64,000 bases of DNA from positions 20,769-84,768 of the forward strand of contig NZ_JAHCAQ010000018.1 of NCBI RefSeq assembly GCF_019634845.1. Reading direction: 5' to 3'. Below the pieces are notes generated by a model, which did not search any database, was not told where the DNA came from, and was given only the letters and a program-made list of their open reading frames with translations. Below, in pieces: positions 37,087 to 47,533 of this stretch (within the stretch, counting starts at the first letter, position 1; every line of letters begins with the position of its first letter). Origin of the DNA: Dokdonella sp. GTDB taxonomy: Bacteria > Pseudomonadota > Gammaproteobacteria > Xanthomonadales > Rhodanobacteraceae. The translations under genes were made by a program, and so were the position numbers.

Positions 37087-37590
37087 ATGACCACGCCCCG
37101 CACGATCAAGAAGTATCCCAACCGCCGTCTCTACGACACCGAGATCTCGAGCTACATCACGCTGGAGGAAATCCGCCAGCTCGTGCTCGACAACGAGGAG
37201 TTCGAGGTACGCGACGCCAAGACCGGCGAAGACCTCACGCGTTCGGTGCTGCTGCAGATCATCGCCGAGTACGAGGACCGTGGCCAGCCGATGTTCACCA
37301 GCAAGCTGCTGTCGCAGATCATCCGCTTCTACGGCGATTCGATGCAGGGATTCATGGGCACCTACCTCGAGCGCAGCCTGCAGGTGTTCATGGACCAGCA
37401 GCAGCAATTCCGCAGCCAGCTCAACAACATGCTGGGCCAAGGCCCGTGGTCGATGCTCAACGACCTCACCGAGCGCAACATGGACATGTGGAAGTCGCTG
37501 CAGCAGGGCTTCCTGAGCGCCGCCGCCAGCAGCATGCGCGGCGCCGCCGCCGGTACGGCCGACCAACCCAAGAAAGACTCCAAATCCTGA
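37087..37590 (+). CDS. phaR: Polyhydroxyalkanoate synthesis repressor PhaR
   Basis: This 167-residue regulator represses phasin and PHA genes and is released by binding to nascent PHA. The conserved DNA-binding N-terminus (TIKKYPNRRLYDTEISSYIT) is intact. The PHB-accumulation domain follows (about 60-110; EDRGQPMFTSKLLSQIIRFYG). A Gln-rich helix (MDQQQQFRSQLNNMLGQ) and a variable, Ala/Ser-rich tail complete it. It lies between two PhaB-type reductases, as in many PHA producers. Targets are likely phasin or phaB promoters, not shown. Confidence 0.95.
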   Translation: MTTPRTIKKYPNRRLYDTEISSYITLEEIRQLVLDNEEFEVRDAKTGEDLTRSVLLQIIAEYEDRGQPMFTSKLLSQIIRFYGDSMQGFMGTYLERSLQVFMDQQQQFRSQLNNMLGQGPWSMLNDLTERNMDMWKSLQQGFLSAAASSMRGAAAGTADQPKKDSKS

Positions 37591-37669
37591 TTCGTGCCGC
37601 ACGCCGCGGCGTGGCGCCTCGCGGCGCCGCGTGCGTGGCCCGCGTGCCCCGTTGCCCCAGAGGAAACCC

Positions 37670-38416
37670 ATGAACGAGCGCATCGCCATCGTCACCGGCG
37701 GTATCGGCGGACTCGGCACCGAGATCTGCAAGTCGTTGGCCCGCGGCGGCCGCAAGGTCATCGCCGCCGACCTCGCCGCACGCAGCGAGCGCATCGACGA
37801 ATTCCGCCGCGAAGTGGCCGAGTTCGGCGCCGCGATCGCGTTCGAGCCGCTCGACGTCGCCGATCGCGACGCATGTGCCGACCTGGCCCAGCGCGTCGCC
37901 GCGCAGCATGGCGCGGTCTCGATCCTCGTCAACTCGGCCGGCATCACGCGCGACACCAGCCTGCGCAAGATGGACGGCGCGCAATGGGACGATGTCATCC
38001 GCATCAACCTCGGCGGCATCTTCAACATGTGCCGCGTGCTCGTCGACGGCATGACCGCGCAGGGCTTCGGCCGCATCGTCAACATCTCCTCGGTCAACGG
38101 CCAGACCGGCCAGTTCGGCCAGACCAACTACTCGGCGGCCAAGGCCGGCGTGCACGGTTTCACGATGGCGCTGGCGCGCGAGGTGGCGCGCAAGGGCGTC
38201 ACCGCCAACAGCATCTCGCCGGGCTATTGCGACACGCCGATGGTCCGCGCCGTACCCGACGAGATCCGCCAGCAGATCGTGGCCTCGATTCCGGTCGGCC
38301 GCCTCGGCGAGCCGCGCGAGATCGCCCGCACGGTCGCCTTCCTCGCCGATGACGATGCCGGCTACATCACCGGCGCCAACATCCCGGTCAACGGCGGCTA
38401 CTTCGTGAGCTTCTGA
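37670..38416 (+). CDS. Second PhaB-like SDR oxidoreductase
   Basis: This 248-residue SDR is clearly related to the reductase at 35916. It has TGGIGGLG, the NSAGITRDTSLRKMD region and ISSVNGQTGQFGQTNYSAAK at the catalytic site, and ends with GANIPVNGGYFVSF. Differences such as NSAG for NNAG, and GRKVIAADL early on, suggest it may use another 3-oxoacyl-CoA or NADH rather than NADPH. AGAGGAAA precedes the ATG at 37670. It converges on the secreted-protein gene 9 bases later. Confidence 0.88.
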   Translation: MNERIAIVTGGIGGLGTEICKSLARGGRKVIAADLAARSERIDEFRREVAEFGAAIAFEPLDVADRDACADLAQRVAAQHGAVSILVNSAGITRDTSLRKMDGAQWDDVIRINLGGIFNMCRVLVDGMTAQGFGRIVNISSVNGQTGQFGQTNYSAAKAGVHGFTMALAREVARKGVTANSISPGYCDTPMVRAVPDEIRQQIVASIPVGRLGEPREIARTVAFLADDDAGYITGANIPVNGGYFVSF

Positions 38417-38425
38417 CGCACGCCG

Positions 38426-39496
38426 TCAGTAGTCGTAGCCGTCGATGAAGACGAAATCGTCGGGCGTGCGCACGCAGTCATAGGTCACCTGCCGCGGCTC
38501 CCCTGCCTCGACCACCTCGAAGTCGGTCGGCCGGATTCCGAACAGCGCATGCGAATCGATGCCAATGTCGGCATCGGCCCACTTGTGGGTGGTGAAGGCA
38601 TCGGACTCCGCCGTCAGCGGGATGCCGCCGCCGTCGGCGAGGAACATGCCGTACTTCTTGAGCGTGCGCAGGATCACGCGCACCGACTGCCGGCTGCTGA
38701 ACGCGTCGATGTCGAACGACGGCTTGAGGCGCAGGCGCGAACCGTAGGGCACCGCATTGGCGTTGGTGTCTGCGGTGGCCAGCGTGCCGTGCGAGGCCGG
38801 GTGGACATAGCGGTGGCGCATCATGCGGTTGTTGCCGAGGATGAAGCGGATCGCGTGGCCCAGATCGCCCTGCACCTGCATCGCGGCCCACAGCTCGTCG
38901 GCATTGAACAGCAGCGGCGCGATCGGAAAGCCCGCGGCGTCGGCGCTCGTGCAGTGTTCACCGCGGCCGTTGCGCGGATAAACCTTGTCGAGGTTCCAGC
39001 GCAGGCCACATAACGCCTGGATCCCGCCAGCGCCGGCAGCATGGGTCGCGTAGGCCTCGTGCAGCACTTGGCTGGAATCGTCGACCACCAGCAGGTGGCA
39101 ATCGTCGCTGTCGGCATCGCAAGCGTAGCCGGGCGGGTCGGTGCCCTCGATGCCGCCACCGGGCGGCAGCGGAAACAGCGTGCCCGGCGCGTCGCAATCG
39201 GGGCTGTAGTAGTCGCCGGCGCTGGGCCAGGCCACGATCGGGTAGCGCGGCGTCGCCGCGGTCGCGTGCAGCACGTAGAACGAGAAGTCGATCTGGAAAT
39301 CGAAGTTGCGCGTGTCGCCCCAGCCGGACGGCGACAACGCCGCCAGGTGCGCCATCATCGCCGCCGAGTTTGGACGCAGCGCGGCGCTGCTGACATCCAC
39401 GTTCCAGATCGCGTTGGGCTGGCTGAAGCGCGGCAATGGTGCCGCCGGTGCAGCGCCCGCCAGCAGCAGCCCCGCCATGAGTCCGATGCGCCGCAT
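38426..39496 (-). CDS. Secreted protein of unknown function with CTSADA signature
   Basis: This 356-residue exported protein has a signal peptide (MRRIGLMAGLLLAGAAPAA). The core contains LRWNLDKVYPRNGRGEHCTS, then ADAAGFPIAPLLFNADELW and AIRFILGNN with RHRYVHPASH. I recall this run of motifs from uncharacterised secreted proteins in other bacteria, without a known activity. Several Cys (SPDCDAP, YACDADSDDC, LCGLRW, YDCVRT) suggest disulfides. It ends in FVFIDGYDY, a variant of the C-terminal motif of other secreted proteins here. GGGAGGGCGG precedes the ATG at 39496. Confidence 0.8.
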   Translation of the reverse strand: MRRIGLMAGLLLAGAAPAAPLPRFSQPNAIWNVDVSSAALRPNSAAMMAHLAALSPSGWGDTRNFDFQIDFSFYVLHATAATPRYPIVAWPSAGDYYSPDCDAPGTLFPLPPGGGIEGTDPPGYACDADSDDCHLLVVDDSSQVLHEAYATHAAGAGGIQALCGLRWNLDKVYPRNGRGEHCTSADAAGFPIAPLLFNADELWAAMQVQGDLGHAIRFILGNNRMMRHRYVHPASHGTLATADTNANAVPYGSRLRLKPSFDIDAFSSRQSVRVILRTLKKYGMFLADGGGIPLTAESDAFTTHKWADADIGIDSHALFGIRPTDFEVVEAGEPRQVTYDCVRTPDDFVFIDGYDY

Positions 39497-39581
39497 GTCC
39501 GCCCTCCCCCGACCGTGCCGCGCCATGGTCGCCCACGGCGCAGCGTGAAACCGCGGCGCCCGTCACGCCTGCGACCGACCC

Positions 39582-40145
39582 TTACCAGACCAGATCGGCC
39601 GGCACGTCGTCCTCGGGTGTCGCATGCGCATCGCACAACAGCACGAGCGCGTCGGGGTCGATCGCCTGCGCCGCCAGCGCCTGCTCACGCCCGACCAGCA
39701 GATAGCGCCCGCCCAGTTGCACCACGGCCAGTTCGCCACCATTGAGGCGCGGCAACTGCTCGGCCGTGACGTAGATGCGGCGGATCTTGTTGTGATGCGG
39801 AAAATGCCGCGGAATATCGGCCTCGGCCGCGTTCTGGGCCGCGCCGCCGAGCAGCGCGCCCAGCTTCTGCTTGCGCTCGCGTTTTTCCTTGGCACGCGCC
39901 TCGGCCTCGCGTTGCGTGCGCGCCTGGTCCTCGCGCTCGCGCTGGTGGCGCAGCGCGTAGGCTTTGGCCAGATCGATGTCCCCCTGGGCGGCCTTGCCGT
40001 CCCGCGGCGCACGCTGCTGGGTCGCCGCTGGCTTGCCGGGGTTGGCGTTGCGCTGCTGCGGCCTGCCAGGGGCCGGCTTCGCCGCGGCTTTCGGCGCCGG
40101 CTTGAAGCCGGCCTTGAGCAATTGGTCGCGCAGGGAATCGGACAT
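39582..40145 (-). CDS. DUF2058 family protein (YaiL-like)
   Basis: This 187-residue protein begins MSDSLRDQLLKAGF, the standard start of DUF2058 proteins, described as putative nucleoprotein or polynucleotide-associated proteins. A low-complexity Lys/Ala/Pro-rich segment (about 17-60) precedes a charged coiled coil (about 60-105; REREDQARTQREAEARAKE). A beta-rich C-terminal domain (IRRIYVTAEQLPRLNGGELA) follows. The start at 40145 matches the family. A nucleic-acid-linked role is suggested by charge and annotation only. Confidence 0.88.
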   Translation of the reverse strand: MSDSLRDQLLKAGFKPAPKAAAKPAPGRPQQRNANPGKPAATQQRAPRDGKAAQGDIDLAKAYALRHQREREDQARTQREAEARAKEKRERKQKLGALLGGAAQNAAEADIPRHFPHHNKIRRIYVTAEQLPRLNGGELAVVQLGGRYLLVGREQALAAQAIDPDALVLLCDAHATPEDDVPADLVW

Positions 40146-40305
40146 GACATGGAACCCACAACGAAACGGACATCTGCAATGGCCCAGCGTCACCGCCAGG
40201 CGGCGTCCAGCGCCGGACCCGACCCGGTGGCGGCTCGGCCGACACAGCCAGCGGCAAGCGCCTGACCGGCACGCCCGCACAGTGTGCCGGCACGCCTCGC
40301 CATTG

Positions 40306-40332
40306 AAAAGTGCGGCCGCACAGCGCGGCCGC
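40306..40332 (-). terminator. Terminator after slyX
   Basis: Read on the minus strand, a perfect 8-bp stem GCGGCCGC/GCGGCCGC with loop GCTGT is followed by ACTTTTC. It lies 38 bases after the slyX stop. The T-run of four is short but the stem is strong. Confidence 0.6.
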
Positions 40333-40370
40333 CGCGCCGGCGGCCATCGGCCCGCGGCAATCCGGTCGCG

Positions 40371-40595
40371 CTAGTAATGTGGCGGAGGCGGCTCGTCCTG
40401 CGCCGCTTGGCCCAGGCTGCCACGCAGCGCCTGCAGGTCGATGCGCAGCGACTCGAGTGCATTGCGCAATGCCAGCAACTGGCGGTCATGGACCGCGACC
40501 GTGTCGTTGAGGCTGGTCACGGTGTCGTCGACGAACGACAACCGCACCTCCAGCTCGGTCAGGCGCTGCTCGAGACTCGCCCCCGTCGTCTTCAC
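40371..40595 (-). CDS. slyX: SlyX family protein
   Basis: This 74-residue coiled-coil protein has the SlyX pattern. It reads [19 protein letters not shown], then [12 protein letters not shown], and ends in PPPPHY, the family's typical terminus. Heptad leucines run across most of the length. The function of SlyX is not known. Its ATG overlaps the gmd stop (ATGA at 40592-40595), so it is co-translated with the sugar gene. A terminator follows. Confidence 0.93.
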   Translation of the reverse strand: MKTTGASLEQRLTELEVRLSFVDDTVTSLNDTVAVHDRQLLALRNALESLRIDLQALRGSLGQAAQDEPPPPHY

Positions 40596-41722
40596 GCGCC
40601 GAGCTTCTCGATGAGGTGACGCCCGTGGCGCGCGCCGGTGGCACCGCGCGCCTCGTGATGCGCCAGCGCGAGGTCGGCCGCGGCCATTTCGCGCACGAGC
40701 TCGGCGAAACTCGTCCTGGGCACCCAGCCCAGCCGTTCGCGTGCCTGGCGCGGATCACCCAGCAGCGTCTCCACTTCGGCCGGCCGGTAATACTGCGGGT
40801 GGATACGCACCACAACGTCACCGACCTTGAGCTTGAGTCCCTCGCCGTGCACGGCGGCGACCACCGCGCGCTCGTCGGCGCCGCTGCCTTCGAACGCCAA
40901 CTCGATGCCCATTTCGTGCGCGGCCAGCACGACGAACTCGCGCACCGAATGCTGGATGCCGGTGGCAATGACGTAGTCGGTCGGTTCGTCCTGCTGCAGG
41001 ATCAGCCACTGCGCCTCGACGAAGTCGCGCGCATGGCCCCAATCACGGCGCGCATCGAGATTGCCCAGGTACAGGCCATGCTGCAGGCCGCAGGCGATGC
41101 GGGCGAGCCCGCGGGTGATCTTGCGCGTGACGAAGGTCTCGCCGCGGATCGGCGACTCGTGGTTGAACAGGATGCCGTTGCAGCCGTAGATGCCATAGGC
41201 CTCACGGTAGTTCACGGTGATCCAGTAGCCGTAGAGCTTGGCCACGCCGTAGGGCGAGCGCGGATGGAACGGGGTGGTTTCGCGCTGCGGCACCTCGCGC
41301 ACCTGCCCGTAGAGTTCCGAGGTCGAGGCCTGGTAGAAGCGGCAGCGATCGCCCAGACCGAGGCTGCGGATCGATTCGAGCACGCGCAAGGTGCCGATGC
41401 CATCGGCATTGGCCGTGTATTCGGGTTCTTCGAACGACACCGCCACGTGGCTCTGCGCGGCGAGGTTGTAGATCTCGTCGGGCCTGACCTGCTGCACCAC
41501 GCGCAGGATGCTCAGCGAATCGGTCAGGTCGCCGTAGTGCAGGTGCACGCCCGGGCGCGTGTCATCGAGTTCGTGGTGCAGGTGGTCGATGCGTTCGCTG
41601 TTGAACGACGACGAGCGCCGACGCAGGCCATGCACCTCGTATCCCTTGGCCAGCAGCAGCTCGGCAAGGTAGGCCCCGTCCTGGCCCGTGACGCCCGTGA
41701 TCAACGCCCGTTTCTGTTCCAT
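40592..41722 (-). CDS. gmd: GDP-mannose 4,6-dehydratase
   Basis: This 376-residue extended SDR makes GDP-4-keto-6-deoxymannose, a precursor of GDP-rhamnose or GDP-fucose. The NADP site is [15 protein letters not shown]. The catalytic Thr/Ser-Glu are in STSELYG, with Tyr-Lys in [18 protein letters not shown] and [14 protein letters not shown] are typical Gmd motifs. Length is close to that of E. coli Gmd. rmd or fcl is not in the window. ugd lies upstream on the same strand with a 70-base gap, suggesting a shared exopolysaccharide or LPS sugar supply. Confidence 0.95.
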   Translation of the reverse strand: MEQKRALITGVTGQDGAYLAELLLAKGYEVHGLRRRSSSFNSERIDHLHHELDDTRPGVHLHYGDLTDSLSILRVVQQVRPDEIYNLAAQSHVAVSFEEPEYTANADGIGTLRVLESIRSLGLGDRCRFYQASTSELYGQVREVPQRETTPFHPRSPYGVAKLYGYWITVNYREAYGIYGCNGILFNHESPIRGETFVTRKITRGLARIACGLQHGLYLGNLDARRDWGHARDFVEAQWLILQQDEPTDYVIATGIQHSVREFVVLAAHEMGIELAFEGSGADERAVVAAVHGEGLKLKVGDVVVRIHPQYYRPAEVETLLGDPRQARERLGWVPRTSFAELVREMAAADLALAHHEARGATGARHGRHLIEKLGA

Positions 41723-41792
41723 CGTCTGCCGCGCCCTGGTCGAAAACGGCCGATGTTAACGGGGCGCTGCGGTGAATGACAGCCGGCGCAGC

Positions 41793-43145
41793 TCAGGCGG
41801 CGCCCGCGCCAGCGGCCACGCTGCGGCCGCGGCCGATGCCGTAATAGGCGATGCCGGCGGCCTCGACGGCGGCCGGCTCGAAGATGTTGCGTCCATCGAA
41901 CAGCACAGGCGTGCGCAGCGCGGCGCGGATGCGTTCGAAATCGGGGCTGCGGAACGCCTTCCATTCGGTCACCACGACCAGCGCATCCGCACCTTCGAGC
42001 GCCGCGTGGGGCTGCTCGCACAGCACGAGATCGGCACGCTCGCCATACAGCCGCCGCGTTTCCGCCAGCGCCTCGGGGTCGAAGGCGCGCACGCTGGCAC
42101 CCGCCTGCCACAACGCCTCCATCAGCACGCGGCTGGGCGCCTCGCGCATGTCGTCGGTGTTGGGCTTGAAGGCGAGCCCCCACAATGCAATCGTCCTGCC
42201 CTGCAGGACACCGCCGAAATGGCGCTGCAGCAACGCAAACAGCTTGCCCTTCTGCGCTGCGTTGACGGCCTCGACCGCGCCGAGCAGGCGCGCCTCATAG
42301 CCATGGACGCGAGCGGTGTGCTCGAGCGCCTTGACGTCCTTGGGAAAGCACGAGCCGCCGTAGCCGGCGCCCGGGTAAATGAAGTGGTAGCCGATGCGCG
42401 GATCCGAGCCGATGCCACGCCGCACCTGCTCGATGTCGGCGCCGACCTGTTCGGCGATGTTGGCGATCTCGTTCATGAAACTGATCTTGGTCGCCAGCAT
42501 CGCGTTGGCGGCGTACTTGGTCAGCTCGGCCGAGCGCACGTCCATCAGCACGATGCGCTCGTGGTTGCGATTGAACGGCGCGTAGAGCCGGCGCAACAGC
42601 TCGACCGCCTGCGCGCTGTCGGCGCCGATGACGATGCGGTCGGGGCGCAGGCAGTCCTGCACCGCATCGCCCTCCTTGAGGAACTCGGGATTGGACACGA
42701 CGTGGAACTCGACCGCGACGCCGCGCGCCGCGAGCTCGGCGGCAATCGCCGCGCGCACGGCATCGGCGGTTCCCACCGGCACCGTCGACTTGTTGACGAT
42801 GACCGCCGGCCGGCACAACGTGGCACCGATCGTGCGCGCCACCGCGAGCACGTAGGACAGGTCGGCGCTGCCGTCCTCGTCGGGCGGCGTACCGACCGCA
42901 ATGAAGATGACCTGGGCGCGCTCGATCGCGGCGGCGGCGTCGGTGGTGAACGCCAACTGGCCACTGGCATGGTTGGCACGCACGAGCGGCTCAAGGCCCG
43001 GCTCGTAGATCGGCACCTCGCCGCGCTCGAGTCGCGCGATCTTGTCGACATCGACGTCGACACAGGTCACGTGGTTGCCGACCTCGGCCAGGCAGGTTCC
43101 GGTGACGAGTCCGACATAGCCGGTTCCGAAGATCGTCACGCGCAT
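41793..43145 (-). CDS. ugd: UDP-glucose 6-dehydrogenase
   Basis: This 450-residue enzyme oxidises UDP-glucose to UDP-glucuronate with two NAD+. The N-terminal Rossmann motif is [10 protein letters not shown]. The catalytic cysteine is in GGSCFPKD, preceded by PGAGYGGS. The central helical domain holds [20 protein letters not shown], and the C-terminal UDP-binding domain ends the protein. Length and layout are of the bacterial single-gene type. AAGGAGGGAG precedes the ATG at 43145; the frame continues 21 codons further. It feeds polysaccharide or lipid A-related pathways. Confidence 0.96.
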   Translation of the reverse strand: MRVTIFGTGYVGLVTGTCLAEVGNHVTCVDVDVDKIARLERGEVPIYEPGLEPLVRANHASGQLAFTTDAAAAIERAQVIFIAVGTPPDEDGSADLSYVLAVARTIGATLCRPAVIVNKSTVPVGTADAVRAAIAAELAARGVAVEFHVVSNPEFLKEGDAVQDCLRPDRIVIGADSAQAVELLRRLYAPFNRNHERIVLMDVRSAELTKYAANAMLATKISFMNEIANIAEQVGADIEQVRRGIGSDPRIGYHFIYPGAGYGGSCFPKDVKALEHTARVHGYEARLLGAVEAVNAAQKGKLFALLQRHFGGVLQGRTIALWGLAFKPNTDDMREAPSRVLMEALWQAGASVRAFDPEALAETRRLYGERADLVLCEQPHAALEGADALVVVTEWKAFRSPDFERIRAALRTPVLFDGRNIFEPAAVEAAGIAYYGIGRGRSVAAGAGAA

Positions 43146-43206
43146 GCTGCACTCCCTCCTTGACCGCACGCGATTCGTCGCGCGCGCAACGGCGCCACAG
43201 CGGCGC

Positions 43207-43240
43207 AAAAACGCGAAAGGCGCACCGTGACCGGCACGCC
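43207..43240 (-). terminator. Rho-independent terminator after the FKBP gene
   Basis: On the minus strand a 9-bp stem (GGCGTGCCG/CGGTGCGCC, two G-U pairs; two further A-T pairs possible) has a 4-base loop. TTTCGCGTTTTT follows. It lies 27 bases after the stop codon. Confidence 0.75.
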
Positions 43241-43267
43241 TTCCGCCCCAGCCAGGCTTGTCGAGCC

Positions 43268-44056
43268 TTACTTCTTGGCCGGCTCGGCCTTGGCGGCCGG
43301 CTTGGCGGCCGCCGCCGGCGCCGCTTCGGCCGGCTTCTCGATGTCGAGCAGCTCGACCTCGAAGATCAGCGTGGCGTTCGGACCGATCGGGCCCGGACCA
43401 TTCTCGCCATAGGCGAGGTCGGCCGGCACGAACAGCTTGTACTTGGAGCCGACTGGCATGAGCTGCAGGCCTTCGCTCCAGCCCTTGATCACGCCGTTGA
43501 GCGGGAACGTGGCCGGCTGGCCGCGATCATAGGAGCTGTCGAACTTCTCGCCATCGATCTTGGTGCCGAGGTAGTTGACCTTGACCGTGTCGGTGGCCTT
43601 GGGCTTGGCGCCAGTGCCCTGCTTCTCGACCAGGTACTGCAATCCCGACGCGGTGGTCTTGACGCCGGCCTTGGACTTGTTGGCGGCAAGGAAGGCTTCG
43701 CCGTCCTTCTTGTTCTTCTCGGCGGCGACTTTCTGCTCGGCCACGCGCTTGGCCTGCATCTGCTTCATGAACTCCTGACGCACCTGCAGCGCTTCCTCCT
43801 GCGTGAGCGAGGTCTTGTCGCCCTTGAGCGTCTGCTCCAGCGCCTGCTCGACGATCTTGATGTCGATGTCGTCCTTGATCTGGGTGAGGCCGCGGCCGAT
43901 GTCCATGCCGATCATCGTGCTGATGCTGTGCTTGTCGACCTTGACCGTCGGCGCCGCCTTGGCTGCGTCGGCCTTGGCCGGTTCCTGCGCAATGGCGCCG
44001 ACAGCGAACGTCGCCGCCAACGCGGCCACAAGGGTCTTCTGCATGAAACGCGTCAT
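43268..44056 (-). CDS. FKBP-type peptidyl-prolyl cis-trans isomerase, exported (FkpA/Mip type)
   Basis: This 262-residue periplasmic folding factor has a signal peptide ([19 protein letters not shown]). An N-terminal helical dimerisation domain (about 35-130; [20 protein letters not shown]) and an FKBP C-terminal domain (about 140-240) follow. The FKBP core shows [20 protein letters not shown], then [18 protein letters not shown] and [20 protein letters not shown]. An Ala/Lys/Pro-rich tail closes it. CAGGAGC precedes the ATG at 44056. A T-run terminator follows, so it looks monocistronic. Confidence 0.94.
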   Translation of the reverse strand: MTRFMQKTLVAALAATFAVGAIAQEPAKADAAKAAPTVKVDKHSISTMIGMDIGRGLTQIKDDIDIKIVEQALEQTLKGDKTSLTQEEALQVRQEFMKQMQAKRVAEQKVAAEKNKKDGEAFLAANKSKAGVKTTASGLQYLVEKQGTGAKPKATDTVKVNYLGTKIDGEKFDSSYDRGQPATFPLNGVIKGWSEGLQLMPVGSKYKLFVPADLAYGENGPGPIGPNATLIFEVELLDIEKPAEAAPAAAAKPAAKAEPAKK

Positions 44057-44429
44057 GTTTGCTCCTGAAAGATGGGATTGCCGGTCACTGCCCCATGGGC
44101 ATCACGCACGTCTGCGCCCGGCCACGTGTGCGGGATCGTCTATTCTGAACGCCACACCCGTCGTTGGCAACGACGGGCGCCCTGCGCCGATCGACCGCCG
44201 GGCCGCCTGCAGCGGCGCCGGGCGGGTTGGCGATCGGTACGGTGCGCTGTGACCACGCGGCGGCGGCAAGGTTCCGCAGGCGTGCGCCCGGCCATGCTGG
44301 CGCGGTCGGAGCCGGCGGCAATGCCCATCGGTGCATCCGCCACGGGCCGGCGCGCGCCTCTTGCCGATCAAGCCCTTGCGTGATGCATGAGCCGCCAGGC
44401 CGGGGCGCGCTGCAGCGCCAGGCCCCGGT
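44057..44429. other. 373-base intergenic region with two strong inverted repeats
   Basis: The region separates the minus-strand MoxR operon end from the FKBP gene. A perfect 9-bp inverted repeat (CCCGTCGTT-GGC-AACGACGGG, 44157-44177) lies 100 bases upstream of the FKBP start. AGAATA on the minus strand near 44141-44146 could belong to its promoter. Short frames on both strands look like GC-driven noise. The operon-end hairpin is listed separately. Confidence 0.5.
44400..44428 (-). terminator. Hairpin at the end of the MoxR operon
   Basis: The arms CCGGGGC and GCCCCGG enclose an inner perfect palindrome GCGCTGCAGCGC, with a 3-base bulge. It starts 1 base after the last stop codon of the eight-gene operon. 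No U-tract follows. Confidence 0.45.
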
Positions 44430-45167
44430 TCAGTCGAGCGCCGCGCGCAGCGACACCGGCAAGTAGCGGTGGTCGAGGTCGGTGGCGACGTGCCAGTCGC
44501 CCTCGGCGTCGCGCGTCCACTGCAGGACTTTGCCCGCGAGCTGGCGCTGTGCCGAGGCCAGCGTCAGGCGGATGCCGCACTCGCCGTCGGCATCCTCGAC
44601 CGGGGCGACCTCGATCGAGCGCACATGGGCATTGGCATAGGACGCCGCGCTGCCGATGTCGCCGTCGCCATTGCGCGGGCAGGTGCCGGTGCTCTCGCTC
44701 CAATCGTCGACCGCCGCCTGCAGCGCGGTTCCAGCCAGCGCCGCTTGCGCCACTTGCGCCCGCAACGTGAACTGCCGGTATGCCGGCAGCGCGATCGCGG
44801 CAAGTATCGCGAGCACGCACACGGCGCCGAATGCGAGCGTCGCGGCGACGATGATCCAGGCCGCCCGGCGCGACGACACGCTGCCAGGTGCCGGGGCGCG
44901 GGCGGCGATGCCGGGAATACGCCGCCCGCCCGGCTCCGACCTTGGCGCGGTCGATGGCGGCGGCGATGGCGACACCACCACGCCGAGTTCGCCTGCCACC
45001 CGCGCCAGCGGCACCCAGCCATCGAGTCCATCGCGCCAGACCAGGCTGTCGGCACGCACGCGCCCGGCGCGATACGCCGTCGCCAGGCTCGTCGCGTCGA
45101 GCGGACCTTGCTGTTGCGATTGCGCATCCGCGTAGTACCACTCAGTTATGTTCGTCTCCGTAGTCAC
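44430..45167 (-). CDS. GYF_2 (DUF4339) domain protein with pilin-like C-terminal half
   Basis: This 245-residue protein starts with a GYF_2 domain (about 10-58; EWYYADAQSQQQGP to VWRDGLDGWVPLARV), a Trp-rich module that binds proline-rich peptides. A Pro/Ser linker (VSPSPPPSTAP) and one membrane helix (about 100-125) come next. The segment after it, LPAYRQFTLRAQVAQA plus a Cys-bounded C-terminal part, resembles type IV pilin-like (PilE/pseudopilin) proteins. The GTG start overlaps the DUF58 stop (GTGA), decisive against the longer frame. It ends the operon. Function is unknown. Confidence 0.75.
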   Translation of the reverse strand: MTTETNITEWYYADAQSQQQGPLDATSLATAYRAGRVRADSLVWRDGLDGWVPLARVAGELGVVVSPSPPPSTAPRSEPGGRRIPGIAARAPAPGSVSSRRAAWIIVAATLAFGAVCVLAILAAIALPAYRQFTLRAQVAQAALAGTALQAAVDDWSESTGTCPRNGDGDIGSAASYANAHVRSIEVAPVEDADGECGIRLTLASAQRQLAGKVLQWTRDAEGDWHVATDLDHRYLPVSLRAALD

Positions 45168-46464
45168 AATCGTGCCGCCCGCTTCATCGCCAGGTAATGG
45201 CTGACCAGTGCCGCCGGCAGTTGGGCACAGGTCACGTCGAGCACATCGGCGCCGTGCGCGCGCAGTGCCGCATGCACGCGCTGGCGTTGCTCGATGTACT
45301 GCGCCATCGCGCCAAGATGGATCGCCTCGTCGAGGTTGCGCACCGGCTGCTGCAGGCCGCGGTCGACAATCGCCTCGCGCAGGCTCGCCACGCACACGAG
45401 ATGGCGCCGCTGCAACTGGCGGACCGCCGCCAGCAGATCCTCGGCGTCCTCGTCGCGCGCATTGGTCAGCAGCAGCACGAGGCAGCGCCGCGGTTGGCGC
45501 ATCGCCAGCGTGGCGACGGCATCGAGATAGTCGGTGGCCACCGCTTGCGCCTGCAGGTCGAACAACGCGTTGAGCAGCACGTCGATCGTGCCCAGGCCGC
45601 GCCGCGGGGCGACGAAGCGCGCATCGCCGCCGGCCGCCAGCAGGCCCACCGCATCGCCTTGGCGCAGCGCGATCCAGGCCACCATCAACGCCGCATTGAG
45701 GCCATGGTCGAAATGCGACAGCAAGTCGTCGCGAGCAAGCATGCGCCGACCCGTGTCGAGCAGCAGCATGACCTGCTGGTTGCGCTCGTCCTGGTATTCG
45801 CGCGAAACGAGCTTGCGCACGCGCTGCGACGCCTTCCAGTCGATCTGGCGCAGCGAATCACCGAGACGGTATTCGCGCAGTTGCTGGAAGTCGGTACCCT
45901 CGCCGCGGCGGCGTTTCAGGTGGGCGCCGAGCGTGCGCGAAGCCTGCTCGGCGCCGACCAGCGCGAGCCTGGCCAGTGGCGCGAAGTTGGGATACACACG
46001 CAGCAGCTGGCCGACGGCGACGCGGCGCTGCTGGCACCACAAGCGCAGCGGCGAATGCAGGCGCAGCGCACAGGCCGCAAATTCGAAGCGGCCGCGCTCG
46101 GCCGGCGTGAGCCGGTAGCTCAGGCGCAGCTCGCGTTGCGCCGGCACGCTCACCCGCTGCGGCAGCGCACGCACCGGCCACGCGCCCGGATGCAGGTCGT
46201 GCACATCGACCAGCAGCGCGCCGCTACCGGCGTGACGCAGGCGCAGCGCAACCTCGCGCTCGACGCCGACCGGCACGATCGCCGGCAGCTCGCGCGCGAC
46301 GTCGGGCGTCGGCAGACGCGCCAATTGCCGCGCATCGACAGCGGCCACGGCGACCAGGCCGAGCGCGAGCACGGCCAGCGCACCGGCCGGCATCCAGCCC
46401 AGCGCCACCGCCAGGCCCGGCGCGGCCAGCGCCAGCAACGCAACGACGAGGGCGGGCGCAGGCG

Positions 46465-46468
<4 letters not shown>
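45164..46468 (-). CDS. DUF58 domain protein
   Basis: This 434-residue protein has two N-terminal hydrophobic spans (about 4-25 and 26-44), a beta-rich middle, and the DUF58 signature GTDFQQLREYRLGDSLRQ with IDWKASQR. A von Willebrand factor A-like part follows (QQVMLLLDTGRRM, DxG variant of MIDAS). DUF58 proteins partner with MoxR ATPases as likely assembly or metal-insertion complexes at the membrane. It lies directly downstream of moxR with an ATGA-type overlap at 46465-46468. Confidence 0.9.
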
Positions 46469-47472
<1,004 letters not shown>

Positions 47473-47533
47473 GGCGATGGTCCTTGCAGGAAAGTTCGCC
47501 GCCAGATGCTGCGGCACAGGCAGGTCGGAGTGG

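Noticed and set aside
41772-43163. 463-codon plus-strand frame opposite ugd
   Set aside because: Antisense to ugd; composition matches the other shadows.
44157-44177. Intrinsic terminator
   Set aside because: A strong stem but no T-run on either strand, and it is not directly after a stop codon.
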